A stretch of DNA of 64,000 nt from Roseovarius sp. Pro17 (GCF_035599575.1 NZ_CP141179.1:2604001-2668000); one strand, 5' to 3'. Positions 45,537 through 58,100 are shown, counted from the first letter of the stretch. Notes: generated from the sequence alone by a model not told the origin. Program-made: numbers and translations.

Positions 45537-45610
45537 TGTCCGTCGTCAGAGTTTTTGGAACCAAGAGCTGCGTAAACTAAGTGAGTGTTCGGCTCATCTG
45601 GTTTGTGTAA

Positions 45611-46591
45611 TTATGCTGCGCGCTGGCTGTGATGCAAGCGTCGCGCTTCGAATGTCTTCCGTTTGATCCTTTCTCGTTGTTCCAGAATGGCTTGGTCACG
45701 CCCGAAGTAGACATCGGCGGGTGTGACGTTGTTTAGGCTCTCGTGATATCGCTGATGGTTGTAGTGATCGACGACGGCTTCGATCTGGGCCTCGAGATCA
45801 CCTGGCAGGAAGTAGTTTTCCAATAAGATGCGGTTCTTCAAGGTTTGATGCCATCGTTCGATTTTGCCTTGGGTCTGCGGATGATACGGCGCACCACGAC
45901 TGTGTTTCATACCTTTGTCCTTCAACCATTCAGCCAAATCGCCAGAGACATAACTTGAGCCGTTGTCACTGAGCAGCCTTGGTTTGTGGACGACATGGAC
46001 CTGATCACAACCGGAGGCCTGCAAGGCTAAATCGAGGGTGTCTGTCACATCCTCAGCCCGCATGTTCGTGCAGAGTTTCCATGAGATGATGTAGCGGCTG
46101 TAATCGTCCAGAATTGTGCTGAGATAAAACCAGCCCCAACCCAGAACCTTGAGATAGGTAAAATCGGTCTGCCAAAGCTGGTTGATGGCTGTTGTCTTAT
46201 GCTCAAACTCATTCGCGGCTTTCAGCACGATGAAGGCAGGGCTGGTGATCAGGTCATGCGCCTTGAGCGTGCGATACACCGTAGATTCCGACACAAAGTA
46301 GCGCTCTTGATCGGTGAACGTGACGGCCAGCTCGCGCGGCGACAGCTCCGTCTCTTTCAGAGCGAGATCCACAACCTTGCGCTTCACTTCGGTGGGCACC
46401 CGGTTCCAGACATGATTTGGCTTTGGTGATTGATCATGCAAACCAGCCTCACCGCGTTGCAGATACCGATCATACCAGCGATAGAATGTGGTGCGGGGGA
46501 TACCCAGCTTGGCCAATGTCCGGCGTGCCGAAAGATGGCTATCTTCGACCAACCGAATGATCTCTAACTTCTCAGATGCGGGGTATCTCAT
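45611..46591 (-). CDS. IS3-family transposase OrfB (DDE catalytic protein)
   Basis: A 326-residue integrase-like protein. An N-terminal HTH (LVEDSHLSARRTLAKLGIPR) precedes the DDE core: Asp in LWQTDFTYLK near residue 142, Asp in LLSDNGSSYVSG near 208 and Glu in GKIERWHQTLK near 244, with the 35-residue D-to-E spacing of this fold. The frame is intact, so the element may be active. Its ATG overlaps the OrfA stop as ATGA, suggesting coupling or frameshifting. Confidence 0.95.
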   Translation of the reverse strand: MRYPASEKLEIIRLVEDSHLSARRTLAKLGIPRTTFYRWYDRYLQRGEAGLHDQSPKPNHVWNRVPTEVKRKVVDLALKETELSPRELAVTFTDQERYFVSESTVYRTLKAHDLITSPAFIVLKAANEFEHKTTAINQLWQTDFTYLKVLGWGWFYLSTILDDYSRYIISWKLCTNMRAEDVTDTLDLALQASGCDQVHVVHKPRLLSDNGSSYVSGDLAEWLKDKGMKHSRGAPYHPQTQGKIERWHQTLKNRILLENYFLPGDLEAQIEAVVDHYNHQRYHESLNNVTPADVYFGRDQAILEQRERIKRKTFEARRLHHSQRAA

Positions 46592-46953
46592 TCGTCGTCG
46601 CCCCCATCCCCGACCATGCTTTTTTTGAGCAGCCGAAGTTCAAGCGTTTGCTCTGCCACAACCTCCTTCAGGTCACGGGCCTCGCGGCGCAGGTCTTTGA
46701 CTTCGTCAGTCGTCGCAGCACGGGCCGTGTCACCCGCCAGGCGCCGTTTGCCAGCTTCCATGAAGTCCTTGGACCACTTGTAGTAGACGCCTTGCGAAAT
46801 CCCTTCACGGCGGCATAGCTCAGCAATGCTGTCTTCGCCACGCAGCCCGTCCAGCACGATCCTGATCTTCTCTTCGGACGAATACTGTTTGCGCGTGGCA
46901 CGTTTGATGTCTTTGACGACCTTCTCGCCAGGGCTTCTTGTTATCTTTCTCAT
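46588..46953 (-). CDS. IS3-family transposase OrfA (HTH protein)
   Basis: A 121-residue DNA-binding partner of OrfB. Start 46953 (MRKITRSPGEKVVKDIKRAT) has GGAG 6 nt upstream; the frame to 47001 lies in the end repeat. The helix-turn-helix is SSEEKIRIVLDGLRGEDSIA then ELCRREGIS; a leucine-zipper-like coil follows near the end (LKEVVAEQTLELRLLKKSM), as usual for OrfA. Confidence 0.93.
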   Translation of the reverse strand: MRKITRSPGEKVVKDIKRATRKQYSSEEKIRIVLDGLRGEDSIAELCRREGISQGVYYKWSKDFMEAGKRRLAGDTARAATTDEVKDLRREARDLKEVVAEQTLELRLLKKSMVGDGGDDE

Positions 46954-47039
46954 GTCCCACTCCTCAGTGGTTACGATGAGCCAGAAACTCTCCCTTATCA
47001 AATGCAGCTATTTGGACCCATAGGCGCTGACGTCAGACA

Positions 47040-47345
47040 AGTCGCGCGCAGCGCCACGCCCCCCTTCCCTGCCCGTTTGAGCGCCGCTGCCCCGTTGGGA
47101 TTGCCGAGCGTCACACCGCGCGCCTTCGCCGCCGCCAGCGCCTCTTTCGTGCGTCGGGAGATCGCCTCTCTTTCCTGCTGGGCCCCGAGGGCCATGATGC
47201 CGACGGTCAGATCGTTCGCCTCGGGCATGTCCACCGCCAGAAAGCGCGCGCCACTGTCACGTAGGGTCAGCAGGAACACCGCATTGCGGCTCAGCCGGTC
47301 GAGCTTGGCAATGACCAGCGTGGCCCCGGTGTCAACGGCGGCGTA
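47040..47345 (-). pseudogene. serine recombinase (resolvase/invertase) internal remnant
   Basis: Readable family blocks are TLVIAKLDRLSRNAVFLL, FLAVDMPEANDLTVGIMALG and REAISRRTKEALAAAKARG. The N-terminal part with the catalytic serine is missing at 47345 and the C-terminal end is replaced by the IS3 element after VALRAT. So it was cut on both sides and cannot act. Confidence 0.85.
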
Positions 47346-47404
47346 ACAACCTGCCAGTGGGGCGGAGCAAAAGTCAGTTCTAAACCCCCGCCGAGGTTTC
47401 GCGC

Positions 47405-47585
47405 GTGGTTTATACTGTCGCAGCTGTCAATTGCGCCAACAGCCCCCAGCAGACCGTATATGACCCAACCTGCGGCTCAGGCTCGCTGCTCCTGAAGGTC
47501 GCTGATGCCAGACTGACCATTTATGTTCAAGAAATGGACATAACCACGTGCGGCCTCGACCAGATGAACATGATCATGCACGGAG
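47405..47585 (+). pseudogene. type I restriction methyltransferase (HsdM) remnant
   Basis: About 60 codons keep the adenine-methylase motif I VYDPTCGSGSLLLKVAD and the following IYVQEMDITTCGLDQMNMIM then HG, matching HsdM (GQEMDN..T..LA.MNMILHG). The NPPF catalytic motif and all other parts are absent; no hsdS or hsdR is seen. A leftover of a lost defence locus. Confidence 0.8.
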
Positions 47586-47627
47586 CGAGGATGCCAAGGC
47601 CATTAGAAGTCAGGCCCGCTGTTGAAT

Positions 47628-49178
47628 TTACCCCTTGTCTCCGCGTTCGCTCCACATTTTCCGCAATGCGCCTGAGAGGACCTCGACGCTTTCCTGGCCG
47701 GTGAGCTTTCCATCGTAGGCGTTGAGGCCGACCGCCGCGTAAACATTTGCAAACGCCCCCTGCATTTCCGCGTAAGTCGCATCATAACGCAACGATGCAA
47801 GGATCGCCTTGAGGTTTTCGCGCACGAGTTCTCGTTGAGAGCCCACACCTGTCTGATATTCGTTGCGCGCCTGCGAAAAGATTTGATCGGAGGTGTTGTG
47901 GTATTGGCGCGCTGTCTCGGCCTCCTGCTGCAGGCTGTGGAACCGCTTGTTTGCAACGAAAACCTGAGTGGCGATCGCCTGCGACAATGCCAGCGAACGG
48001 GCATCCAGAAGATCATCCTGACGCGCGACACGATTTTTCGTCTGCGGGTATTTGGCAAGGTTCATCAGGTCCCAAGACACGCGGGCACCCCATCCAGTCC
48101 AATTCTCATTCACGAGATAATCGTTGGAATCATAGTTGACACCGAGATAGCCGCGAATGGATGGAAGTAGCGCCAGCACAGACGCTTTTTCTTCTTCTTC
48201 ATTGATACGCAATCGATAAGCGACCTCGCGCATTTCAGGTCGGTTGCGCAGCGCCATCATTGTCATCTTTTCCGAAGAGAGGGCGGTGATGGGCGTTTTC
48301 AGGCGGGCACGCTTCGGTACGGCAACCGAGAACTGCTGGTTCTGCGGCAAATTCATCAATGCGGCCAGCTGGTTCTTGGCCACGAATAGATCCCGACGCA
48401 GCTCCTGCGTGGTCCGAAGTGTGTCCAACATTTCGCGCTGGAAGCGTAGCGCTTCCAACCTGTCACCTTCACCATTGCTGACCTGCCGACGGGCCACATT
48501 CAAGGCCGCTTGCGCTCGATTCTCAAGTTCGCCAATTTGCCCCAGAAGGCGCTCGGCTGCGACCGCGCGCCAATAGGCAGTGCGGACATCCTCGATCACG
48601 CGGTTGATCACTGAGCGGCGTTGTTCCTCGGCAATGAAGAAGCGGTCGCCGGCCTGCTTGGCGCGGTAGTAGGACAGGCCGAAGTCCAGGATATCCCAGC
48701 TCAGCTCCAAACTTCCCGTATCGCTGCCCGGATCGGCCGAGGTCGAGGCAAGCGGGTCAACGGTGCCGTCCTGATTGAGGGAGCGCGAGAACGGATCGTT
48801 GCTCCGGTCTGACCAGTCGACCTTCGCCACCAGTTCGGGCAGCATGTCGAATTCGGCCTCGCGAAACTCTGCGCTTCTCAGGGCCAGATCAGCCATTTCC
48901 ATTCGGTGATCCAGATTGTATTTCAACGCGCGCGCCATCGCCTCGTAAATGTCGATGCTCTGCGTCACGGGCGCCTGGTTTTCAGAGATGACCCGACGCT
49001 CCCGGTCAGCGGCAAACGCCTCCATCTCTGCTTTCGTGAACGGCTTGGGAGTGACCGTACATCCGGCAATGGCCACCAAGGCCAGCACACCTGTCCCCGC
49101 CTGCAGGCTGCGACGAACCGGGCACGCCTTTTGGATCTCTTCGATTTTACCGGAGGCTATCCGGACTTTGTTTGTCAT
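47628..49178 (-). CDS. TolC-family outer-membrane channel lipoprotein of the type I secretion locus
   Basis: A 516-residue outer-membrane efflux protein. The N-terminus is a lipoprotein signal preceded by a long cytoplasmic start (TGVLALVAIAGC, lipid-bearing Cys near residue 40). Two OEP repeats with long coiled-coil helices follow (e.g. AERLLGQIGELENRAQAALN and SLQQEAETARQYHNTSDQIF). Its ATG overlaps the TGA of the giant adhesin gene as ATGA. Context makes it the exit pore for that protein, with the HlyD-type adaptor upstream and an ABC exporter expected beyond the window. Confidence 0.92.
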   Translation of the reverse strand: MTNKVRIASGKIEEIQKACPVRRSLQAGTGVLALVAIAGCTVTPKPFTKAEMEAFAADRERRVISENQAPVTQSIDIYEAMARALKYNLDHRMEMADLALRSAEFREAEFDMLPELVAKVDWSDRSNDPFSRSLNQDGTVDPLASTSADPGSDTGSLELSWDILDFGLSYYRAKQAGDRFFIAEEQRRSVINRVIEDVRTAYWRAVAAERLLGQIGELENRAQAALNVARRQVSNGEGDRLEALRFQREMLDTLRTTQELRRDLFVAKNQLAALMNLPQNQQFSVAVPKRARLKTPITALSSEKMTMMALRNRPEMREVAYRLRINEEEEKASVLALLPSIRGYLGVNYDSNDYLVNENWTGWGARVSWDLMNLAKYPQTKNRVARQDDLLDARSLALSQAIATQVFVANKRFHSLQQEAETARQYHNTSDQIFSQARNEYQTGVGSQRELVRENLKAILASLRYDATYAEMQGAFANVYAAVGLNAYDGKLTGQESVEVLSGALRKMWSERGDKG

Positions 49179-52100
49179 GTCGTGACCCTTGCTACAGCCT
49201 GTATCAATCTTGACGCCTCGGCGTCGCTGGCAAAGACCAGCTTTTCGGTTTGTGCCGTGAATGTCGTGTCTAGGACTTCGCGAACATTGAGCCCAATTCC
49301 CGGGACATTGTCAGTTCTGGGCAGGTCGATCTCGATTGACACGGTGTGTCCGTTGGACAGACCGAATTCAATCGAAGACCGGTCGCGCCAAGTGTCGATA
49401 GCCAGAACAGCACCGCCATCGCCATCGCCACCGCCACCGCCACCGCCACCGCCACCGAACTCGACCGATACACCGTGGCTGTCAATAACTTCAATCGTCT
49501 CGATCGCCAATGGCAGACCGGCGGCATTTTGAGCGAAACCATGCAGCACCACGCGCCCGCCATCAGACACATTTGCCGCAATTTGCAGGCGATCACCTCG
49601 GGGTGTCGTCACATCAGCGAGGTGAATGCGCTGCCCCTCTTCCGACAACCGTTCCAGCCGATCATTGAAATCGCGCATCGCGAAAACCCCGTCGGCAAAG
49701 ATGGGCGCGAACCCGACCCCGTCAACTGCGGTCGCGACCACACCCTGAGCAAAGATCGTTTCGACGCCACTTCTCGCCTCGGCCGCAAGCAGAGGCGTGC
49801 CGTCCAGAGATTGAATCGCATTCACGGCCGTCAGGATCGGATGATCCACCCCGAGGCCGGTGTTGATGTCAGACATCAGGGCCGGGGTGCTGAATAGATC
49901 ACTTTCTTGCCCAGCTACCAGATCGACAATCGGGTCCGCATAGATGCCGGCGAGCGGAAGGCCATCTATTTCCGTTCGCTCATCATCAACCGGTCGCTCG
50001 ACATTCCCCGAGAACTCGCCGACAGGATTGACGATTATGGTCACGGTCGCCGTGTCTGTGGCTCCGTCGGCATCTGTCACAGTATACGTGAAGCTGTCGG
50101 TGCCGTTGAAATTCCGGTTCGGGACATAGATGAAGGATCCGTCGGGATTAAGCGTCAGACTACCATTGGAGGGTCCGGTTGCGACTGCGACCGACAGTGT
50201 GTCACCGTCCGCATCCGCATCATTGCCCAAAACACCTGGTCCGGGAACGGTAAGCGTTCGGTCCTCATCGACGACATAGGCATCATCCACCGCCACCGGC
50301 GCGGGGTTGCCGACCGTCCAGACAAAGCTGTCGCTCTGGCTGCTGTTGGGCAGGCCATGGCCATCATCCGCCGTAACGGTCACGGTATAGGGCCCGGAGA
50401 CCGAGGCATCGGCATCAATCGTACCGCTGATCACGCCCGTGCCCGGATCAATGCTCAGCCCCGGCGGCAGGCCGGTGGCCGAAAAGCTCAGGGTGTCGCT
50501 GCCGTCAGGGTCCGAGAAGTTGCCCGAAACATCGACGCTGATCGTGTCGCTGTCATTGTCGCTCTGATCCGGCAGCGGCGTGTCCACCACCGGCTGGTCA
50601 TTCGCACCCGTGATGGTGATCGTGAGCGTGGCGGTATCAAAGCCGCCCTCGCCGTCAGAGACCTCGTAGCTGACCGAACTGGTCGCGCTCTCGCCCGGGG
50701 CCAGGCTCTCGTATTCGCCGTTCGGATCGAAATCGTAGGAGCCGTCGGCATTGATCGTGAACAGCCCGCCGCTGGAGCCAGCCACCGCAGCGCCGACATT
50801 GCCCGCCGCGCCATCAACCTGGCTGACCGCCAGCGCATCCCCGTCGGGATCGCTGTCGTTGGGCAGCACGCCGCTGGCCGCGTCGCGGCTGATCGCCGTG
50901 TCCTCGTCGGTGCTGTCGATGTCATCCACCGCCACCGGCGCGGGGTTGCCGACCGTCCAGACAAAGCTGTCGCTCTGGCTGCTGTTGGGCAGGCCATGGC
51001 CATCATCCGCCGTAACGGTCACGGTATAGGGCCCGGAGACCGAGGCATCGGCATCAATCGTACCGCTGATCACGCCCGTGCCCGGATCAATGCTCAGCCC
51101 CGGCGGCAGGCCGGTGGCCGAAAAGCTCAGGGTGTCGCTGCCGTCAGGGTCCGAGAAGTTGCCCGAAACATCGACGCTGATCGTGTCGCTGTCATTGTCG
51201 CTCTGATCCGGCAGCGGCGTGTCCACCACCGGCTGGTCATTCGCACCCGTGATGGTGATCGTGAGCGTGGCGGTATCAAAGCCGCCCTCGCCGTCAGAGA
51301 CCTCGTAGCTGACCGAACTGGTCGCGCTCTCGCCCGGGGCCAGGCTCTCGTATTCGCCGTTCGGATCGAAATCGTAGGAGCCGTCGGCATTGATCGTGAA
51401 CAGCCCGCCGCTGGAGCCAGCCACCGCAGCGCCGACATTGCCCGCCGCGCCATCAACCTGGCTGACCGCCAGCGCATCCCCGTCGGGATCGCTGTCGTTG
51501 GGCAGCACGCCGCTGGCCGCGTCGCGGCTGATCGCCGTGTCCTCGTCGGTGCTGTCGATGTCATCCACCGCCACCGGCGCGGGGTTGCCGACCGTCCAGA
51601 CAAAGCTGTCGCTCTGGCTGCTGTTGGGCAGGCCATGGCCATCATCCGCCGTAACGGTCACGGTATAGGGCCCGGAGACCGAGGCATCGGCATCAATCGT
51701 ACCGCTGATCACGCCCGTGCCCGGATCAATGCTCAGCCCCGGCGGCAGGCCGGTGGCCGAAAAGCTCAGGGTGTCGCTGCCGTCAGGGTCCGAGAAGTTG
51801 CCCGAAACATCGACGCTGATCGTGTCGCTGTCATTGTCGCTCTGATCCGGCAGCGGCGTGTCCACCACCGGCTGGTCATTCGCACCCGTGATGGTGATCG
51901 TGAGCGTGGCGGTATCAAAGCCGCCCTCGCCGTCAGAGACCTCGTAGCTGACCGAACTGGTCGCGCTCTCGCCCGGGGCCAGGCTCTCGTATTCGCCGTT
52001 CGGATCGAAATCGTAGGAGCCGTCGGCATTGATCGTGAACAGCCCGCCGCTGGAGCCAGCCACCGCAGCGCCGACATTGCCCGCCGCGCCATCAACCTGG

Positions 52101-55100
52101 CTGACCGCCAGCGCATCCCCGTCGGGATCGCTGTCGTTGGGCAGCACGCCGCTGGCCGCGTCGCGGCTGATCGCCGTGTCCTCGTCGGTGCTGTCGATGT
52201 CATCCACCGCCACCGGCGCGGGGTTGCCGACCGTCCAGACAAAGCTGTCGCTCTGGCTGCTGTTGGGCAGGCCATGGCCATCATCCGCCGTAACGGTCAC
52301 GGTATAGGGCCCGGAGACCGAGGCATCGGCATCAATCGTACCGCTGATCACGCCCGTGCCCGGATCAATGCTCAGCCCCGGCGGCAGGCCGGTGGCCGAA
52401 AAGCTCAGGGTGTCGCTGCCGTCAGGGTCCGAGAAGTTGCCCGAAACATCGACGCTGATCGTGTCGCTGTCATTGTCGCTCTGATCCGGCAGCGGCGTGT
52501 CCACCACCGGCTGGTCATTCGCACCCGTGATGGTGATCGTGAGCGTGGCGGTATCAAAGCCGCCCTCGCCGTCAGAGACCTCGTAGCTGACCGAACTGGT
52601 CGCGCTCTCGCCCGGGGCCAGGCTCTCGTATTCGCCGTTCGGATCGAAATCGTAGGAGCCGTCGGCATTGATCGTGAACAGCCCGCCGCTGGAGCCAGCC
52701 ACCGCAGCGCCGACATTGCCCGCCGCGCCATCAACCTGGCTGACCGCCAGCGCATCCCCGTCGGGATCGCTGTCGTTGGGCAGCACGCCGCTGGCCGCGT
52801 CGCGGCTGATCGCCGTGTCCTCGTCGGTGCTGTCGATGTCATCCACCGCCACCGGCGCGGGGTTGCCGACCGTCCAGACAAAGCTGTCGCTCTGGCTGCT
52901 GTTGGGCAGGCCATGGCCATCATCCGCCGTAACGGTCACGGTATAGGGCCCGGAGACCGAGGCATCGGCATCAATCGTACCGCTGATCACGCCCGTGCCC
53001 GGATCAATGCTCAGCCCCGGCGGCAGGCCGGTGGCCGAAAAGCTCAGGGTGTCGCTGCCGTCAGGGTCCGAGAAGTTGCCCGAAACATCGACGCTGATCG
53101 TGTCGCTGTCATTGTCGCTCTGATCCGGCAGCGGCGTGTCCACCACCGGCTGGTCATTCGCACCCGTGATGGTGATCGTGAGCGTGGCGGTATCAAAGCC
53201 GCCCTCGCCGTCAGAGACCTCGTAGCTGACCGAACTGGTCGCGCTCTCGCCCGGGGCCAGGCTCTCGTATTCGCCGTTCGGATCGAAATCGTAGGAGCCG
53301 TCGGCATTGATCGTGAACAGCCCGCCGCTGGAGCCAGCCACCGCAGCGCCGACATTGCCCGCCGCGCCATCAACCTGGCTGACCGCCAGCGCATCCCCGT
53401 CGGGATCGCTGTCGTTGGGCAGCACGCCGCTGGCCGCGTCGCGGCTGATCGCCGTGTCCTCGTCGGTGCTGTCGATGTCATCCACCGCCACCGGCGCGGG
53501 GTTGCCGACCGTCCAGACAAAGCTGTCGCTCTGGCTGCTGTTGGGCAGGCCATGGCCATCATCCGCCGTAACGGTCACGGTATAGGGCCCGGAGACCGAG
53601 GCATCGGCATCAATCGTACCGCTGATCACGCCCGTGCCCGGATCAATGCTCAGCCCCGGCGGCAGGCCGGTGGCCGAAAAGCTCAGGGTGTCGCTGCCGT
53701 CAGGGTCCGAGAAGTTGCCCGAAACATCGACGCTGATCGTGTCGCTGTCATTGTCGCTCTGATCCGGCAGCGGCGTGTCCACCACCGGCTGGTCATTCGC
53801 ACCCGTGATGGTGATCGTGAGCGTGGCGGTATCAAAGCCGCCCTCGCCGTCAGAGACCTCGTAGCTGACCGAACTGGTCGCGCTCTCGCCCGGGGCCAGG
53901 CTCTCGTATTCGCCGTTCGGATCGAAATCGTAGGAGCCGTCGGCATTGATCGTGAACAGCCCGCCGCTGGAGCCAGCCACCGCAGCGCCGACATTGCCCG
54001 CCGCGCCATCAACCTGGCTGACCGCCAGCGCATCCCCGTCGGGATCGCTGTCGTTGGGCAGCACGCCGCTGGCCGCGTCGCGGCTGATCGCCGTGTCCTC
54101 GTCGGTGCTGTCGATGTCATCCACCGCCACCGGCGCGGGGTTGCCGACCGTCCAGACAAAGCTGTCGCTCTGGCTGCTGTTGGGCAGGCCATGGCCATCA
54201 TCCGCCGTAACGGTCACGGTATAGGGCCCGGAGACCGAGGCATCGGCATCAATCGTACCGCTGATCACGCCCGTGCCCGGATCAATGCTCAGCCCCGGCG
54301 GCAGGCCGGTGGCCGAAAAGCTCAGGGTGTCGCTGCCGTCAGGGTCCGAGAAGTTGCCCGAAACATCGACGCTGATCGTGTCGCTGTCATTGTCGCTCTG
54401 ATCCGGCAGCGGCGTGTCCACCACCGGCTGGTCATTCGCACCCGTGATGGTGATCGTGAGCGTGGCGGTATCAAAGCCGCCCTCGCCGTCAGAGACCTCG
54501 TAGCTGACCGAACTGGTCGCGCTCTCGCCCGGGGCCAGGCTCTCGTATTCGCCGTTCGGATCGAAATCGTAGGAGCCGTCGGCATTGATCGTGAACAGCC
54601 CGCCGCTGGAGCCAGCCACCGCAGCGCCGACATTGCCCGCCGCGCCATCAACCTGGCTGACCGCCAGCGCATCCCCGTCGGGATCGCTGTCGTTGGGCAG
54701 CACGCCGCTGGCCGCGTCGCGGCTGATCGCCGTGTCCTCGTCGGTGCTGTCGATGTCATCCACCGCCACCGGCGCGGGGTTGCCGACCGTCCAGACAAAG
54801 CTGTCGCTCTGGCTGCTGTTGGGCAGGCCATGGCCATCATCCGCCGTAACGGTCACGGTATAGGGCCCGGAGACCGAGGCATCGGCATCAATCGTACCGC
54901 TGATCACGCCCGTGCCCGGATCAATGCTCAGCCCCGGCGGCAGGCCGGTGGCCGAAAAGCTCAGGGTGTCGCTGCCGTCAGGGTCCGAGAAGTTGCCCGA
55001 AACATCGACGCTGATCGTGTCGCTGTCATTGTCGCTCTGATCCGGCAGCGGCGTGTCCACCACCGGCTGGTCATTCGCACCCGTGATGGTGATCGTGAAC

Positions 55101-58100
55101 GTCTGGTCAGCACCTGTGTCGATGCCGCCGTTTGCCGTGCCGCCATCGTCGGTCACGCCGACCGTGACGGTCACGGTTTCCGATTCACCGTGGGCGAGGA
55201 TGTCGCTTGGCGCAAACACCAGAGTATTACCCGCCCCCGACGCGGTGGTGAACACCGGCAATGTGTCGAACAGCTGGGCAGCCGAGAAATTGATGCCGTC
55301 AGACACGCTCTTGATGCTGAACGAGACGACCTGACCGTCCTCGTCTGCTGCGCCGCCTTCTTCGATGGATTGCATGAAGCCAGTAACGGTCTGAGTGCCG
55401 TCGTCTTCGCCGACAGTGAAGTTCTGGGATGGGCTTGCCGAGGGCGCGTCGTTGACCGGGGTCACATCGACCGTCATCGTCTTCGGCGTGGTGTCAAAGC
55501 CGCCACGATCGTCGCGCACCGAGAAAGTAAAGCTGGCAAGGCCGGTGCCGTTTGCGTCCAGAGCTGGCGTATAGGTCAGATTGCCGCCGGTGATATCACC
55601 TTGCGGGATGATGTCGCCGACGCTGACCGGGATGCCGTTCAGCGCGAGCGTGCCGGTCGCGGGCAGAGTATCAATACGGACCCCGTCCATGACGTCCGTC
55701 TCTCCACCTGGCTGGGTGAAGTTGAAGTCGCCAGCACCGAATACGAAGGCGGTGTCCTCAAGTGTGCTTACCGTGTTGTCGGCCCCAGCGGGCGGATCGT
55801 TCACCTCGGTGATCGTCACCGACGCGCTAAGGCTATCCGTCAGCGCGGTGGGACCGCCGGCATCATTGCCCCCGCCATTGTCGTTGTTGCCGTCGCTCAG
55901 TGTGATCGTGATGTTGCGCGTACCACCGAACGTATCGGAGTTGCTGTTGTAACGCAGAGCCTCGACGATTGCCTCGACTTGCGAAGTTGACGCCGTGGTC
56001 GCCAGAGTGACAACCAGATCGGCGCCATTGCTGCCGCCGCTGACGCTGGCGATACCCGCCAGCCCGCTGTTGGTGATCGTGAGCTGGTCGAACGATTGAC
56101 CGCCGCCGTCCATTGAAACCGTGATCGTACCCGCGCCGAACTGCCCCAGTCCCGCAGTCGTCGCGATATCAAGGTCCGAGACCGTCGCGCCGGTAACCAA
56201 TTGTTGTGGCGTTGTGCCACCGTTGGGATCGCTGCTTTCGCTGACAGTCACAGAGGCACCCGTGCCGCCAATGACCGGAGCATCGTTGCGTGGGGTGACA
56301 GATGTATTCAAGTTGATCAGCGCCGACCAGATGTCGGTGTCGCGGCTGGAATCATCGCCTACAACGCCGGAAATGTTGGTGCTGGCGCTATAGGACTGGG
56401 GCGCGTCGGCAACCCGAACGATAAGCTCACCCGGGGTGCCGTTGAAATCACCGACCGGCACAAAGCGCAGCTCGGCATTGTTGGACAGCAGCGTGGCGCT
56501 GGTATCATCACCGGCACCCTGTGGGACATCCGTCCAGCCCACGGCGCCATCTTGGCGGTATTGCCAGGTGCCTTCTGTGGCAGCGTTAGCCGCGCTGCTG
56601 ATGATTGCAATGCCGCCCAGTGGGGTGCTGGTATCACCGCCGCCGGGGATACTGGTCTGGTCGTCGGTGCTGTCGTCATAGCCCCCGGTAAACAGGTTGC
56701 TCACCGTGTCGCCCGATGGGGTGATGTTGTCCTCGTCGATCGCGGCAAGGGTGGTATCTGATCCGGTCGGCGCGTCGTTTTCTGGCGTGACAGTAGTCTG
56801 GATTGTCACCGAACCGGCGGACCAGCGGCCGGTCTGGCCGGTGCCGCCCTCAGTGGACAGGTCTTTCAGATCGCCCGCTCCGGTGCTAGCGGTGATCGTA
56901 TCGATGCTGTCACCATCGGCAAGGCGGACATCCAGCGTGCCGGGCGTGCCGTGAAAATCGGAGGCCGGAACAAAACGGATATCGCGGCTTGCCTCGACGA
57001 TCAGTGCGTTGCCTACGTTCAGCCCGCTGGCGGGGACGTCGATCCAGCCGCCGCTGCCGTCGCTGACCTGCCACGTGCCCTGTGCCGGATCGTAACCTGT
57101 GGACCCGACGATAGCCACAAAGCTGAGCGGTGTTGAGGTGTCGCCGCCAGTGGGAGTCTGATCGTCCGTGGCGTCGCTATAATTGCCGCTGAGCAGGCCG
57201 GACAGCGTCTGGCTGGTGCCGGTCTGATCTTCGCCGGACGCGGTGACGTCTACGGGGCCGCCCGACGCGATCGGACGGTCATTCACCGGAGTGATATTGA
57301 TTGCCGCCGTTTGGCTGTCGGATAGGGGGCCGCCAGTGCCGGTGTTGCCCAGGTCATCAATTGTTACCGTGATGGTGTCAGAAATGCCGGTCCCGTCGGT
57401 ATGGAAATCAGCGTCGGGCGCATAGACCAGCCCGTCGAGCGCCGCGTTGATTTCGCTCTGAGTCCCGGTGATGGTCAGGGTCGTCGATCCATCACCCGTC
57501 AGCGTGGCACCAGAGCCGCTGGCCGCCGTCACGACTCCGTAGTTTACTGAGACGGTCGCGACCATATCGGCGCCGAACTGGTCGGAATCGAAGATCGTGA
57601 AGGCATTGCCGTTCCCGCTGGAGTACGTCAGGCTGGTGTCTTCCAGGACAGTCTGATCGGTGAGCGTCCGTATCTCAGGCGCATCGTTGACGCCTGAGAT
57701 TTGAATGTCAAAGTTATCGCTGGCCGTCAGGGCCAGCCCAACACCATTCGGCAATGCCACGCCACCGTTTGCCAGATCGTCGATCTCGACCTCTACAGTT
57801 ACGGTGCTGTCGGCGTTGGGGTCTGTCGGCGTGAACGTGAGGCCGTCCAGCTCTGCATTGAGTTCGGCAAGTGTGCCCACGAACGTCGTTTCGTGGGGAG
57901 TGAGAGGACTCAGATCCGGTAGCCCTGAGGCGCCTGAGCCTGTCAGGGTGCCCGTGCCGGCCGGCACGCGGACGGTCAGTTGCTGGACGTCATTGAACGG
58001 GAGATTGTTCGCGTCTTGTGGGTCACCAACAACCGGTGCATCAACACCGCCGATCGTGATCGAAACACCGCTGGACATAGTCTGCGTGCCCGGCACGGTT

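Larger units (their letters stand above)
45537..47039 (-). mobile_element. complete IS3-family insertion sequence, about 1.5 kb
   Basis: Two transposase frames are framed by imperfect inverted repeats. Left end from 45537 reads TGTCCGTCGTCAGAGTTTTT; right end read inward from 47039 is TGTCTGACGTCAGCGCCTAT; further matched blocks are TGG, CCAA and AGCTGC. The ends start TG and finish CA as expected. I see no clear 3-4 bp target duplication, so the flanks may have recombined. It is inserted in the C-terminal part of a serine recombinase remnant. Confidence 0.88.

Noticed and set aside
45534..47042. Target-site duplication of the IS3 element
   Set aside because: The bases next to the two inverted repeats do not match over 3-4 bp.
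47405..47704. 99-residue frame as an intact methyltransferase gene
   Set aside because: Only motif I and about 60 HsdM-like codons are present; the rest reads into the tolC region.
50284..55098. Regular repeats as a CRISPR array
   Set aside because: The unit is 639 bp, continuous and coding, with no short repeat-spacer pattern.
49907..55990. 2,027-residue rightward open frame opposite the giant adhesin gene
   Set aside because: It is the antisense of the repeat array; repetition of one stop-free 639-bp unit keeps the frame open. The leftward frame has the ribosome site, domains and operon context.
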